This document shows positions 12,831 through 24,213 of a stretch of 64,000 nt of DNA, one piece after another; the first letter of the stretch is position 1, and each line of letters begins with the position of its first letter. The stretch is from Mactromeris polynyma (lineage: Eukaryota > Mollusca > Bivalvia > Venerida > Mactridae). The notes beneath the pieces were generated by a model that had not been told where the DNA came from, searched no databases, and saw nothing but the letters and a program-made list of their open reading frames with translations. A program made the translations under genes and the position numbers. The stretch lies in NCBI GenBank assembly GCA_032209605.1, contig JASFXZ010000010.1, forward strand, positions 10,871,385 to 10,935,384, written 5' to 3'.

Positions 12831-13568
12831 TAGCTCACCTGAGCACTAAGTGCTCATTGGGAGTTTTAGGATCCATGAATGTCCGTCGTACGTCGTCTAG
12901 TGGTCCTCTTACAAGATTGTTCAAATTATTAGGTTTCGTCAAAAAAGATGGCCGCCAGGGGGCGGGGCTTGTTCCCTATATGTATATAGTGGAAACTATA
13001 AACAACATCTCCTCCTAAACCACTCAATGGAGTTTGACCAAACTTCACATGAATGATCCTTAGTTGGTCCTCTTTGGAAATTTTATAAATGGTTTTGGTC
13101 TGTTGCATAAGTAGGTCACTGGAGCTAAAAATAGATTTTAAAAGTGTAAACTTTGAAAATCTTCTTGTCCCAAACCATAAGGTCTAGAGCTTTGATATTT
13201 GGTGTGTAGCATTGTCTAGTGTGCGTCTTACAAGATTGTTGGCCATGTTCCCTATATGTAGATAGTGGAAACTATAAATGACATTTCCTCCGAAACCACT
13301 TTTGATAAAATTTTGCAGAAATGTTCCTTAGGTGGTCCACTTTCGATGGTTTGAATTTTTTTTGTCGATATGAATTATTTCGTAAATACAAATTTTCATT
13401 TCGTAAATATGAATTATTATTTCGTAAAAAACGAATCATTTTTTTGTTAAAACGAATTATTATTTCGTAAAAACAACTTATTTTTTTGTAAATATGAATT
13501 ATTATGTCATAAATACGAATGGCAGTGTACTCGGGTGAGCGATACAGGACCATCATGACCCTCTTGTT
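12831..13568 (+). mobile_element. CTCACC-family repeat, near full length
   Basis: Begins TAGCTCACCTGAGCACTAAG and ends GGTGAGCGATACAGGACCAT then GACCCTCTTGTTT, so the termini are partly complementary (CTCACC/GGTGAGCGA). The body contains the GGAATGATCCTTAG-type motif and TATATGTATATAGTGGAAAC. An AT-rich array lies near the right end. It encodes no transposase and its mechanism is unknown to me. Confidence 0.8.
13360..13520 (+). repeat. AT-rich array, about 20-bp period, inside the CTCACC element
   Basis: About eight imperfect copies of AATTATTATTTCGTAAA/ATATGAATTATTTCGTAAAT. It lies wholly within the repeat at 12.83-13.57 kb and gives a chance 94-codon minus-strand frame. Confidence 0.8.
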
Positions 13569-13997
13569 TGTATTGGGATCATTTGGCTTATTCTAAGTTC
13601 TAACTTTATTCACATAAATTGCAATCTCTTATCTTTGTTTGTCTATAATCTGGTGTGATGATTCATGTTTGCATTATATGTTTTGCTTTTTGTTGATCTG
13701 TGGGAAAACGTAATAAAATTTAAGGATGTATAGTTTCAGTAAATTATGAATGATTGGTTATGTTTAATGCAAGCGTTTTATTTCCGTGTAATTTCAAATA
13801 TTTATTCTGTGAGAAAATGATTTAGTATCTAAACATGATGTACTGTTTATGTATTTATACATATACTTTTTGTATATCTTATTGAGTTTATGCCCCGGTT
13901 GCTTATCACTGAAAAGTAAATAATAATTATTCAGGGTTCATCAGCTTTAGCCTGGTAAACATAATATCCACTCATACATCGTATCTGCATGAATTTT

Positions 13998-14215
13998 TAT
14001 GCCCTCCTTCGATGAAGAGAGGGCATTTAGGTTTGCACATGTCGGTCGATCGGTCTGTAACCTTTTCGTTTCCGATCAATAATTCAAGAACCCCTTTACC
14101 TATCATCCTCAAACTTGATCAACACATTCATCTTGGGTAGCAGAGGAACCCTATTGATTTTGGGGTCAAAGGTCAAGGTCACAGTGGGGCATAATGTTTT
14201 ACAAACATCTCTTGT
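13998..14215 (+). mobile_element. TATGCCC-family repeat, copy 1
   Basis: Starts TATGCCCTCCTTCGATGAAG, then GTCGGTCGATCGGTCTGTAA, CAAGAACCCCTTTACC, ATCTTGGGTAGCAGAGGAAC and GGTCAAGGTCACAG, ending ACATCTCTTGTTTG. A second copy in the same orientation is at 53.2 kb. It is noncoding. Confidence 0.8.
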
Positions 14216-14230
14216 TTGTTTTTTTGGCAC

Positions 14231-14535
14231 AGCCGTACTTACGTGGTTCTGCTATTTGCATATCAGTGTTGGGTAAACCATTCAAATCTTACATTAACCA
14301 CCAAGGCAATTTTTCTTCAACCGAACAACGTTTGTAACCTTCACACGGATTGGTTAACCTTTCGATAATGGGTAAGTTACCTTACCGAAATTTACTGAAT
14401 TTCGGTGAATTTACCAATATGCATTTTGGATCTGGAGTGACCAGCAATTGTAACATCTCGGCATTTTGTTATGTTGCACAACATATCTTAACCTTCAAGT
14501 TGCACCGACCATCTTTTTTCAAGATACTTCTTGTT
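14231..14535 (+). mobile_element. GCCGTACTAACG repeat, copy 1 of 3
   Basis: Shares GCTATTTGCATATCAGTGTT, CCGAACAACGTTTGTAACCT, GGTTAACCTTTCGATAA and ATTTCGGTGAATTTACC with copies at 47.55 and 49.2 kb. It is about 300 bp. The short open frames inside it are not conserved as proteins. Confidence 0.75.
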
Positions 14536-15004
14536 TTTCCATACCCATCTTTCCCAGCTTAGCATTTTCTGAGTGTCATAATATCAAGTGCTTAGGGATG
14601 TTCATTAATACAATGTAACTACCACTCCCACTGAAACTATTGTATGCAAGTACTTGAGCAGGTGAACGATGCTTATTATGTTTGAATGTGTTTGGTATGT
14701 ATATAATGTCTCGTTATGGAACTAGAGATCTATTGAAATTAATTAATTTTACAACCATGACTGCTTGTCACATTACAACTTTGTGATGATGACGACAATG
14801 TGGAATATGAATAAACTGCGTTTACAGAATATGTATTTCTAAGGCAGAGCCTAACTTTACATTGGTTAATTCTCCTAAGTTTTTTCAGTTGTTTGTATTA
14901 AAATGTCTCTGGACTTTTTTCAAGTAAATATTACACTAGAGCATCTACACTAGCGCTTGTGGATAGTCAAGATTTGGCATTGGCTATTAAAACTGGAGTA
15001 TACC

Positions 15005-15115
15005 ACTAAAATGTGAACATATCTTGTACTTACGGTATTTCTGGATAGAGTTTTTGGGGGGAAATTCCATATTTATTTTGGGAAAGAGAAATTACTTGCT
15101 ATAGCACATATGACC
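15005..15115 (+). repeat. Interspersed repeat, inverted partner at 17.56 kb
   Basis: CTTACGGTATTTCTGGA, GGGGGAAATTCCATATTTAT and TGGGAAAGAGAAAT reappear in reverse complement at 17560-17632. The two copies are 2.5 kb apart, flanking exon 1. Confidence 0.6.
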
Positions 15116-15310
15116 AAATATAAGCTAAAATAGAAGTTGTAAAACTAATATTTGTAATAATTTTCTCTAAGAAGACAAATTTTATAATGAAATTGCAGAA
15201 ATTTATCAAATTTATTACTTATTTATCAAATCTGGTTACCAACTTTAGAATACAAGTGACGGACAAGAGCTGATACTGATTTAAAATCAATGGAAGAACA
15301 ACGAGTTGAT

Positions 15311-15521
15311 ATTAGGCCTTAAAAAAAAATATCTGTGTTTCGGGTAACCCGACCCTACCTGTCGAAAAACCCCGACCCTTGAGTTTTTTACGACCCTGGA
15401 GATTTTTTTTTTTTCGATTTTTAATAGTTTTTGAAAAAAAAACAAAAAAAACTTTGTCCCTACCCTACCTAGCATTTTTGAGTCCGTTACCCTAAACACA
15501 GATATTTGTTTTTGGCCTAAT
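15311..15521. mobile_element. Inverted-repeat element, CCCGACCCT family (copy 2)
   Basis: Terminal inverted repeats ATTAGGCCTTAAAAA...ATATCTGTGTTT and AAACACAGATATTTG...TGGCCTAAT bound about 210 bp. The interior has GTAACCCGACCCTACC and CCCTACCCTACC, as in copies at 1.83 and 35.6 kb. Confidence 0.75.
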
Positions 15522-16649
15522 GCGGTTTTTTATGATGAAATTTTGAAAACTCCTGATTAATTTGTTTTGGCCTACATTATCATTCTGTTGTCCAAGTATA
15601 AATTGCTGTGATTATCTTATTGTTTAATTTATGTGCTTCGAAACACGATAGGAAGACATTATGGTTTTAGGTTGTGATTTATGGACGTTAAACTTTTATA
15701 GCATTTTAAATGAACGTAATATACGAGTTGCAATTTCATTGGTAAAGAAAATGTCACATGAAAAAAGTTTTTAATTGTATCGAGTTCATATAATGTCGCT
15801 GAGAGAGTTAATTATGATCGTCGATTTATACTCGAAAGTTAGAACATATAGTTATTCATTCCATATATTGTAATACTAAAAAATTTATAACTTAAGTTAT
15901 CAGATTATGGTATCTAGGTCAATGTTCATAATGAGGGCATTAGGCCATAGCCAGAATATTGTCAGTCATGGTTAAAACCTACGGAAGTAACACTTAGGTT
16001 ATTCTCATTCGGTGCTTGTGTTTAAATGCATAATTCATTGTTATTTAATATTTCGGTTTTATGTTCGTCGGAGGATAAAAAGGATATTTCCTGTAGCAGT
16101 GGTGTGGTATATTTTACTGTAATAAATAATATTATATTTTACGCTCGCATTGAAAAGAACTGTGGAAACTACGAGTGTTATTGTATGATATTTATTAGCG
16201 GTTATTTAGAATTCAGTATATAGTATAGGGTTGTACTTAAAACTGATGATAAACAATTTAGGAATAAGGGATCTTGCTGGATTAAACTTTTTAGCCTTAT
16301 CGTGTATTTGGCTTTTTGTTAGCATTGTTGATATAGGCTGATATGATATGTTTCATCGCTAGATCATGAAGTATTCATATATCATGCATAAATTGTTTGT
16401 TTGAGATGAATAAGATACAGGGGGGTAATAAAAAAGAACTTAGTAAGCGTTTGATGTAAAAAAATAGCTTAAAACATTGTTTAGAAAAACAAACTTAACA
16501 TAAAAACTGAAAAATCTTTTGTGTGGCATATGTTTGTGAGTGTTTAGGTAAAGTTATTTGATAAGTGACTGTACAAGCAGATGTTTTGTCTGCTATTCAC
16601 GGAATTAGACTGAAGCACATATAATTATGTCAGTAGGTAAATTTTTGTG

Positions 16650-17210
16650 ATGAATAGAGAATACGTTGTCAAAATGTCTGCGGATGAAGCTACGTCATTA
16701 TCTATGGAATACTTCCAGCAACCGACTCTGGTGGATAGAGAAAAGGAATTTAGAAACAGATTCATGAAAAAAGTTTTTAATTATTGCGATTCGCGGGAAG
16801 ATTATGCGTGTGAGAAAAGGATTCGGCATTCGAAAAGCGAAGATACTAAGTACAGAATGGTGCACGAAAATACTAGGAATTATACTTCGGGCTTAGATAT
16901 GAACAGTTCAAACGTTTCACTGACCAAGGATGGAAATATTTTAAAAAACGATTTTATGAAAAATAGAAATTTTTCTAGTTGGAGTGAACTTGATGTACCA
17001 GGTTACAATAATCTGACCCCTAGGGTCAGTGCGGGTAGTTTGACCAATGGTCATGACCATGAACGTGGTCAAACTAATGACAACGACTACTTTGATCGGA
17101 GACGTTTGTTCAGTCAGAGACCTGAAGTGACCCAGACTTTATCATTTAATGAGGAATTAAGGTCGTCGGGGTCTAATCAAGTCAAACAGGGTTATCCTTA
17201 CATGTCACAG
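16650..17210 (+). CDS. FoxP: FoxP coding exon 1: novel N-terminal segment (187 codons)
   Basis: An open frame of 187 codons runs from ATG 16650 to a clean donor, CACAG|GTAAAC, at 17210/17211 in phase 0, matching the phase-0 acceptor of the next exon. An in-frame TAA at 16638-16640 lies just upstream, so translation must start in this exon or enter by splicing after that stop. ATG 16650 has G at -3; a second ATG at 16674 (start MSADEATS) has A at -3 and is an equally good candidate. The peptide is hydrophilic and rich in Asn, Ser, Arg and Asp, with a basic stretch (KRIRHSK). It has no glutamine tract, signal peptide, membrane segment or domain I recognise. Vertebrate FoxP proteins, as I remember them, do not have this extension, so it may be lineage-specific or isoform-specific. 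Assignment to FoxP rests on phase, strand, order and the absence of another gene. Confidence 0.65.
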
Positions 17211-17559
17211 GTAAACATTTCTGTTTAGATATACTTTAAAGTTCACATTACTACCAATTTTATTCACTGTTTTGTAAATATGGTAACATATTCCCATGAT
17301 AACATCTGTTCATATTTAATGTAAATTGTCATATCGTTTGTTGAGTATTATTATGCAAAGTGTGTTTTCGTTCACATTCCCTAGATTTAAATGAATTTAA
17401 ATTAAAGTTGAGCTTCAGAGGCTATTTGTATTTAATATACTGAGTCTACATGTACTAGTACATGTGAAAATCATATCAACAGTTAAATATAATCACATCA
17501 TTATAGAAACTTCTACAACTTCTATTTTAGCTTAATTACTTGGTCATATAATTATGCTA

Positions 17560-17632
17560 TAGCAGGAATTTTCTCTTTCCCAAAATAAATATGGAATTTC
17601 CCCCCCAAAAAATAAGTCCAGAAATAGCGTAA
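17560..17632 (-). repeat. Inverted copy of the 15.0-kb repeat
   Basis: GAATTTTCTCTTTCCC, ATAAATATGGAATTTCCCC and CCAGAAATAGCGTAAG are the reverse complement of motifs at 15005-15115. Confidence 0.6.
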
Positions 17633-17641
17633 GTATAAGCT

Positions 17642-17732
17642 ATTTTCATTCATAGACATATTTTCATTAACAGACATATTTTCATTAACAGACATATTTT
17701 CATTAACAGACATATTTTCATTAACAGACAAT
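17642..17732 (+). repeat. 18-bp array of TATTTTCATTAACAG-type units
   Basis: About five copies of CATATTTTCATTAACAGA head to tail, the first reading ATTCATAGA. Each unit is a pyrimidine-leaning tract ending CAG on the gene's sense strand, so it weakly resembles a 3' splice acceptor. Confidence 0.9.
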
Positions 17733-18589
17733 AGCCAAAACTGAAATAGACACAAAAATGATTGTTGTTAATTTAAAGTTGTCTGTTTATTATGTCTGTT
17801 TAATGCCTCAGACATTTACTAGTTTTGACCCTTGCATTATCAAATTAAGAAGAGAAATTATATGATGACTGGTTACAAAAAAGGGTCATGATTTGCAGTA
17901 CAATTATTCAGGGCCACATACCATAACCCTGCCGCATTTATCCAGTCGTTACATCTCTTCAGCAACAGTGAAAATATAAATATATCATCAGAACATATAA
18001 TTTCCCTACTAATTTCCATACCCCTACCATGTCCCTTATGACTCTTATACCCCCCCCCCCCCCTGATTTACATCCTCCCAGAATGCTGTTCATAACTGGG
18101 ATACAGTTCAATATCCCCCAGGTACACCCCTGACCCTGTCTGTAATTTGCAGTCAGGGTTGGCAGTAATTCTGAAATCATGTTACTGAAAATTCAGTGAC
18201 TTACTGTCGCATTTTGTCAGTGATATTAATTATGCAAAATTAGTATTCTGTCTGTCAAATTAACGCACCAGGTTACTTGATATTAAACATCATGTTTACA
18301 AAACCTTCATTCATTTTATTGCACCATGAGTTGGTTGAATGATTTCCTGGATTATATCAGAGTGATACGCATTAGGTTGAAAGATTGACATTCGTTTTGT
18401 CATACTTACTTTTGACTCCATATGCACATGCATAATGTTCGTTAAAGGTGACTGCTTTTGTTTATTTAGAAGATTACTATTTTAGCATGCACTCAGATAA
18501 TGAATGCTAGTAGATTAAACTGCAGTCTTTATTCCTATCTCTATTCTGTGCCATATGTTCTGACACAAGTCAGCTACATTGAAATGGTA

Positions 18590-18870
18590 TCATAACATGT
18601 ACATTGCAACCTTTCTGGAGTGGCCCTCTCTGGAGTGGCCCTCTCTGGAGTGGCCTTCTCTGGAGTGGCCCTCTCTGGAGTGGCCCTCTGGAGTGGCCCT
18701 TTCTGGAGTGGCCCTCTCTGGAGTGGCCCTCTGAAGGAACATCCTCTCTTAAACAATGGTAACAATTTTTGACTAGTTTGACCTCTCTAGAGCAAGACCC
18801 TCTAAACAACAGCCAAAATGTGTATCTCCTAAAGGGGGTCTCTCTGGCGAGGTTGAGCTGTTTTCAATAT
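18590..18870 (+). mobile_element. MITE (GCAACCTCTCCAGAG family) with an internal 16-bp array
   Basis: The left end reads CATTGCAACCTTTCTGGAGT and the right GTCTCTCTGGCGAGGTTGAG. Between them at 18608-18735 about eight copies of GTGGCCCTCTCTGGA form an array. AACAACAGCCAAAATGTGTA near the right end matches the flank of the array at 37.2 kb, linking the two loci to one element family. Confidence 0.65.
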
Positions 18871-18944
18871 TATATTCTTCTCAGTAGGAACATTAAATCC
18901 TAAATTATTCAACATAAATATTTTTTATATACTTCTTATCACAG

Positions 18945-19225
18945 TAGCCCCATTGACCGATTTTTCGTGTTCCTCAAAACTTGACTTTATTTCAATATTA
19001 CTACAGCTGATGTTAACTGCCGTGTAGCGGATGTAAAAATTTGCCCCGTACTTCGTCCAAAATGTAGTTAACCTTAAACAACTTTATATAAGTTAAATTT
19101 GGACGAAAATGATGTTAGGTCGCTGTGGTGTAGTGGTTAGCATAAAGGACCATCAATCTGTAGACCTTGATTTGAATCCCGGTAGCGCCATTGACTGATT
19201 TTTCGTGTTCCTCAAAACATGACTA
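18945..19225 (+). mobile_element. tRNA-derived SINE, CGAAAAATCA family
   Basis: At 19118-19186 the head has A-box-like GTGGTGTAGTGGTTAGCAT and B-box-like GATTTGAATCCCGG. It is flanked on both sides by GATTTTTCGTGTTCCTCAAAAC, so this locus contains two copies or a composite. A minus-strand relative lies at 50.28 kb. Confidence 0.7.
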
Positions 19226-19502
19226 TATTTTAGCAAGATATTATGTACATACTTAAAATTTACTATAAATGCTTTTAAGGGCACAGTCTGACCCTTAGGT
19301 TTGTTGGAAAGTACATTTTACTGTGACTAAGTCATTATGAAGAGTCATTCACTAACTCACATTTCCTGAAGGAATCAAATGTAATCACTCTTCATTGACA
19401 CTTTATTAATTTTATTGCTATGATGTTCAATCATATTTATACAGCTAGAGTTGAGTGATTGACTATTGTATACCTACGCTCTTCACTCTTTAAGTCACAT
19501 TT

Positions 19503-19578
19503 CGAGGGCTCAACGCAACACTGACGTAACTCCTATGTATTTATATAGGAGTTACGACTGTTTTGCGTTGAGCCCTCG
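19503..19578. mobile_element. 76-bp hairpin element, copy 2
   Basis: CGAGGGCTCAACGCAACACT pairs with GTTTTGCGTTGAGCCCTCG around an AT loop. The length equals copy 1 exactly, and its arms are the best conserved. Confidence 0.88.
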
Positions 19579-20989
19579 AATTTTAGTACTGTCGAGTTTG
19601 TGCCTGTCCTCTGTTAGTACATATAAATGTTTGAAAGTCAATTTAATTCTGCTCCCTCTACTTATCAACAGATTAATGTAAACATGAATTTAGTTCTGTA
19701 TTTTAACCATGACGTCGGAGCGTAAATCTGATGGCATTAATAGTGTACCTATATAGTACAAATCCATGATTTCACTTTTGTTTTATTGCTTTAAGTATTC
19801 AATTTCCTTCTGTTTAACTCTTTTGTATCGTTGTTTTTTTCCCATAATGACCTGTTTCATACGAACAATAATGTCATTATATCAGGTCATTAAATGGATT
19901 TAAATATCTCAATACAATGTACAACACAGACACCAATAGTTTGACCTCAAATGACAGATAACATTTTGTTTATATCGTTACCTCATGAAAGACACCAATT
20001 AACAGGCACTTTGTGTAAGACAATGGAAATTATATTCGTCATTGAATTTATTAAAGGTGGATACTATAAGCATGTGTGCTCCTATTATTTGTGAATGATC
20101 CAATATCTTGATTGTGGCAAAAAATTATGTACTTTATAACAACTAGTCTAGATCAAGGGAGATAATTTCACATGTGAGGGTGTTGAATGACAAGGGAGGT
20201 AATTTCAGTCTCCCAGGTATTTTATCTGGCAGATAACCAGTAAATAGAGCTGTTATAGAAGATTAAATGTGATTAATCCTAGAAGTTGGCCACAGTAAAC
20301 AAAAATAAAACAAAGACGGGTAAATAAATTAAGGTTTTAATCCAAATATCTTGGAATTAATCTTTAATCTTTTATCAAATGTGGCATTTGTTATTGTTTA
20401 CCGTTGTAATATGGTCAAATCTGGATTGATATAACCCAGTATCTGATTGGGAATGTCATGTAATTGGTAGATCAGCAGTTTTATTTGGCTGAAAATGTTG
20501 GTCAAAATATGTCAAATCTACACATTTTGTTTGATATAATCATATGTGTGGAGTACTGAATATATAATATAATACCTGTGGTAAAACTATTATGAATTAA
20601 TAATTAATTAGTGCTGTATTTTTTCTTTACACAGGGACAGGGGGTATTCTATATTTCCTGAAATTTGATATCTTCCATTGCTAGAGGCCGGCTTAAATTG
20701 CAAAGCTCTTGTATCATTTTTAACAAACTATAAATTAAGAGTTGGCTTGAAAAATTTGCTTTGGGTTGATAACTTATTCAGTTAATTTTTAATTGTCTAA
20801 CAATGATTATATTTCCGAGATATTTTATGCCAGTGGAAAATATTGTTTGTTATTAGTATTGTTTAGAATTTTTAAGTACATAGTAAATTCAGGTAAGATA
20901 TATGTAGTGCCTGAATGGTAAGTGTATAAAGCTACTTAAAATTGGTTCTGTTTTGGAAAATAAAGAGTTTGTGCCAAACCTTTGGTGTA

Positions 20990-21170
20990 TAAAATACAGA
21001 GAAACCTCGGTCATAAGACCACTATTGGTTCAGTAGAAAGTCAGTTTTAATTTTTGTGATGTGGTTGATTATCCAGTTAAAATATGGAAGGGATATTAAA
21101 ACTGGACCTTGAAAACATGGTCTTATAAATGAGGTGGTCTTAATTTGGAGGTGATTTTGGTAGGTGCACT
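20990..21170. mobile_element. ACAGTAAAACCTC MITE, degraded copy
   Basis: Left end ATACAGAGAAACCTCGGTCA, right part GGTCTTATAAATGAGGTGGT. The ends are partly eroded. Confidence 0.55.
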
Positions 21171-21307
21171 AACTGTATGCTGTTTGTTTTTGATAATTTT
21201 ATTTTTTAGAACAGTGCATTTTAATTGAATGTGGAAACGAAATTTAGGTTTAAGTGTTGAGTCATCATTTTAGATAATTAAATCCTGTAATTTTGTTTAA
21301 TATATTT

Positions 21308-21500
21308 ATAAAGTACAATAAAACCTCACCTAAAGACAACCTCAATAATAAGACCACCTCAAAATTAAGACCACAATTTTATAGTCCGCTTTCACTGTTT
21401 TGCTGTTTATTCAATCTCAATATTAAGAACCACCTCAATAAGAAGACCTCAGTTTTCAATGGTCCCAATGGTGGTCTTATTATTGAGGTTTTACTGTACT
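21308..21500. mobile_element. ACAGTAAAACCTC MITE, well-preserved copy
   Basis: GTACAATAAAACCTCACCTA at the left and TATTGAGGTTTTACTGTAC at the right form terminal inverted repeats. The interior has CCTCAATAATAAGACCACCT and its complement GGTGGTCTTATTATTGAGG, so most of the element folds back. The ends and TA-like flanks suggest the Tc1/mariner-pogo superfamily. Confidence 0.8.
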
Positions 21501-21977
21501 CTGCTTTTCAGAGAACTCTTCATTGCTGTGAAATGATTTTGTTGTAAAATAAAATACGAATAAAGGACAAACAACAGAACAAGGTGGTTGTCTTTAAATG
21601 CTATGATTATAATATTGTTTCATTCTGGAAATTGGTCTCAGAGTTCAAGACAATGTGGTATTTATTGTTTATATACACATTCTGCATACATGAACGTGTG
21701 GAATATAAATGAGGTGTCATGTTTATATCAATGTAATGCCTTCCACAGAACTTTAAATCTGAAATATTCATATCATGTCATTCATTTCCGTGTTTGATTT
21801 TCTTGTAGATTCATTTCATAGCCGCGGCGATGCATTGGTGCATCGCTGATTTCTGTTGTATACGATCACCTTTAAGGAATTTGTTTCCTATTGTGTCAAG
21901 TTTCAAGTTGTACACATGTATCACATAACAGTATATAGTTTGTAAGTCACCACATCACATAATATTGCATAATTACA

Positions 21978-22165
21978 GGGCTCTAGAAATCCACTAGCCC
22001 GACGTCCTGGACTAGTCTAATGATGAATCCGGCTACCAACAGTTGGAGTTGAAGTTTAAGTCCCGGACAAGTCGGTTTTTAAAGCTAATCAACATCATCA
22101 ATTGTTCAGTTGAAAGTCAAACCATAGAATCCCACAAATTTAACATGTACATGTGATTATCAATT
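21978..22165 (+). mobile_element. GGGCTCTAGAA element, 3'-truncated copy
   Basis: Starts AGGGCTCTAGAAATCCACTA and contains GACGTCCTGGACTAGTCTAA and GTCCCGGACAAGTCG, all shared with the complete copy at 52.27 kb. The right end is missing. Confidence 0.75.
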
Positions 22166-22179
22166 TTAGATTTTCTTTT

Positions 22180-22350
22180 TAGGGACTCCCATTTTCCACT
22201 TACTGTGCATCCCTGGGACCCCTAAAATAAATGTTTGTCAATGTAAACTGCATTTCATAAAGGATCCTACACATTTACTAAGGAACCCCAATTCATCAAA
22301 CACGAGGGTCCAAGGACCCCTAACTGAAAATTCCTAGGGAAAACACTGCA
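22180..22350 (-). mobile_element. Inverted copy of the 7.3-kb repeat
   Basis: GGGACTCCCATTTTCC, TGTGCATCCCTGGGACCCCT and CACATTTACTAAGG are reverse complements of motifs at 7325-7560. Confidence 0.6.
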
Positions 22351-23081
22351 TTAAACTACATTATATTATATTTTCAGTATTATGATAATTATATGATTAT
22401 CATAATACTTGATATAATATTACATTTTGTTTAGTATGATATTATGTTTAGTATGATCTTATGTTTAGTATGATAGTCAAAAGATTAAGTCTCTGGTGTT
22501 TGTACCTTGTGTAATTTTTCTTGAAAATTTTAACTCCAAACAAATTGCAAAGGCTTGATTGCTGTAGAAGTATTGTTTTTTTTCTCTGCATATTCCCTTG
22601 AAATATTTTTCAATAAATTATTAATTATTTTGCTACACTTTTCAGGTAATATTGATGCCTAATTGCATCAACTTTCTTTCGTATTGTGTTAGTATAAAAT
22701 ATTAATGCTTCTATAATGACAGTAGTTATGGTGTTGAGTATTTCCCAACGACAGTTTTGAGGTTAGAAACTTTTTAAAGCTCTTAAAAATGTTTTGGATT
22801 TTTTTTTTCCATTTTGAAAAACGGACGATTTTTTAAGAAATTATATATACATTTTAGTAAAGCATTTCGGTCGAGACATCAACATTTTGTAGTTCCCATT
22901 TTTTCTCTTATATTGGAATCGCTGTTTAAAGGAAAGTAGATGTCCGTTTTTATTATTTTTGGTATTTGATGAAAATTGAAAATATATCTGTTAGAAAATG
23001 TAAAAAGCTGAACATGGATTTTTTGGTCAGTATTACTGTTAAATTTATCATGGACTATCTTATATATGTTCATTATGATTT

Positions 23082-24213
23082 AGCACAATACTTGACCTTA
23101 TTATATATTTCGGTAGGATTTTCACAATACTTGGCATAATATATTACATATTTTCAGTATGATTATTCTGTACTTCACATATAATTCCGTATATTGATCT
23201 TCACTGTGATTTGGCTATTACTTGACATATTACATACATTTTCAGTATGGTTATCACAATACTTGACATATTACATACATTTTCAGTATGGTTATCACAA
23301 TACTTGACATATTACATACATTTTCAGTATGGTTATCACAATACTTGACATATTACATACATTTTCAGTATGGTTCTCACAATACTTGACATATTACATA
23401 TATTTTCAGTATGGTTATCACAATACTTGACATATTACATACATTTTCAGTATGGTTATCACAATACTTGACATATTACATACATTTTCAGTATGGTTAT
23501 CACAATACTTGACATATTACATACATTTTCAGTATGGTTCTCACAATACTTGACATATTACATACATTTTCAGTATGGTTCTCACAATACTTGACATATT
23601 ACATACATTTTCAGTATGGTTATCACAATACTTGACATATTACATACATTTTCAGTATGGTTCTAACAATACTTGACATATTACATACATTTTCAGTATG
23701 GTTCTCACAATACTTGACATATTACATACATTTTCAGTATGGTTCTCACAATACTTGACATATTACATATATTTTCAGTATGGTTATCACAATACTTGAC
23801 ATGTTACATACATTTTCAGTATGGTTATCACAATACTTGACATATTACATACATTTTCAGTATGGTTATCACAATACTTGACATATTACATACATTTTCA
23901 GTATGGTTCTCACAATACTTGACATATTACATACATTTTCAGTATGGTTCTCACAATACTTGACATATTACATACATTTTCAGAATGGTTCTCACAATAC
24001 TTGACATATTACATACATTTTCAGTATGGTTCTCACAATACTTGACATATTACATACATTTTCAGTATGGTTATCACAATACTTGACATTATATGTTACA
24101 TATATTTTCATTATGATGTTTACAATACTTAACATTATAAATTATGTTATATATATTTTCAGTATGATGTTTACAATACTTAATATTATAAATTATATTC
24201 TATATATTTTCAG
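23082..24213 (+). repeat. 41-bp array of splice-acceptor units ending at exon 2
   Basis: About 26 units, each CACAATACTTGACATATTAC then ATACATTTTCAGTATGGTT. From 23225 to 24070 they are nearly identical; both ends are more degenerate, and the last three are longer and AT-richer. The last unit provides the real exon 2 acceptor: TATTTTCAG|TATGATGT, where exon bases TATGATGT match the preceding unit's TATGATGTTTACAATAC. Main variants are TTATCAC/TTCTCAC. Confidence 0.93.

Larger units (their letters stand above)
88..16649 (+). other. 5' flank or 5' intron of FoxP, repeat-rich, no supported gene
   Basis: Sequence upstream of the first supported coding exon. Open frames here are short, lack splice logic or lie in repeats, and none resembles a known protein. 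Itemised separately: tRNA-SINEs, MITEs, a 76-bp hairpin and arrays at 3.7-4.4 kb and 9.6-10.35 kb. I see nothing beyond AT-rich unique-looking DNA at 90-1830, 2820-3680, 4400-5600, 6240-6750, 7560-8740, 10480-12050, 13570-13995, 14540-15000 and 15525-16640. It could be the first intron, if the donor at 88 is real, or upstream regulatory DNA. Confidence 0.5.
17211..24213 (+). other. FoxP: FoxP intron 1 (7.0 kb)
   Basis: Bounded by GTAAAC at the 5' end and TATATATTTTCAG at the 3' end. It carries an 18-bp array (17.64 kb), a MITE with an internal 16-bp array (18.6 kb), a tRNA-SINE (19.1 kb), a 76-bp hairpin (19.5 kb), ACAGTAAAACCTC-type MITEs (21.0 and 21.3 kb), a GGGCTCTAGAA element (21.98 kb) and a 41-bp array (23.08-24.21 kb) that abuts the next exon. 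The stretches 17740-18590, 19590-20985, 21505-21970 and 22350-23075 show only AT-rich DNA with no supported feature. Confidence 0.7.

Noticed and set aside
13272..13556. 94-codon minus-strand frame rich in Asn/Tyr/Arg
   Set aside because: It reads an AT-rich array inside the CTCACC element.
18570..18809. Minus-strand frames with GHSREGHSR or ERATPERATPE repeats
   Set aside because: Translation of a 16-bp array inside a MITE.
23225..24070. Alternative exons or starts of exon 2 within the 41-bp array
   Set aside because: The units have acceptor-like AGs, but I see no sustained open frame in phase with the gene and no clear donors; treated as decoys only.
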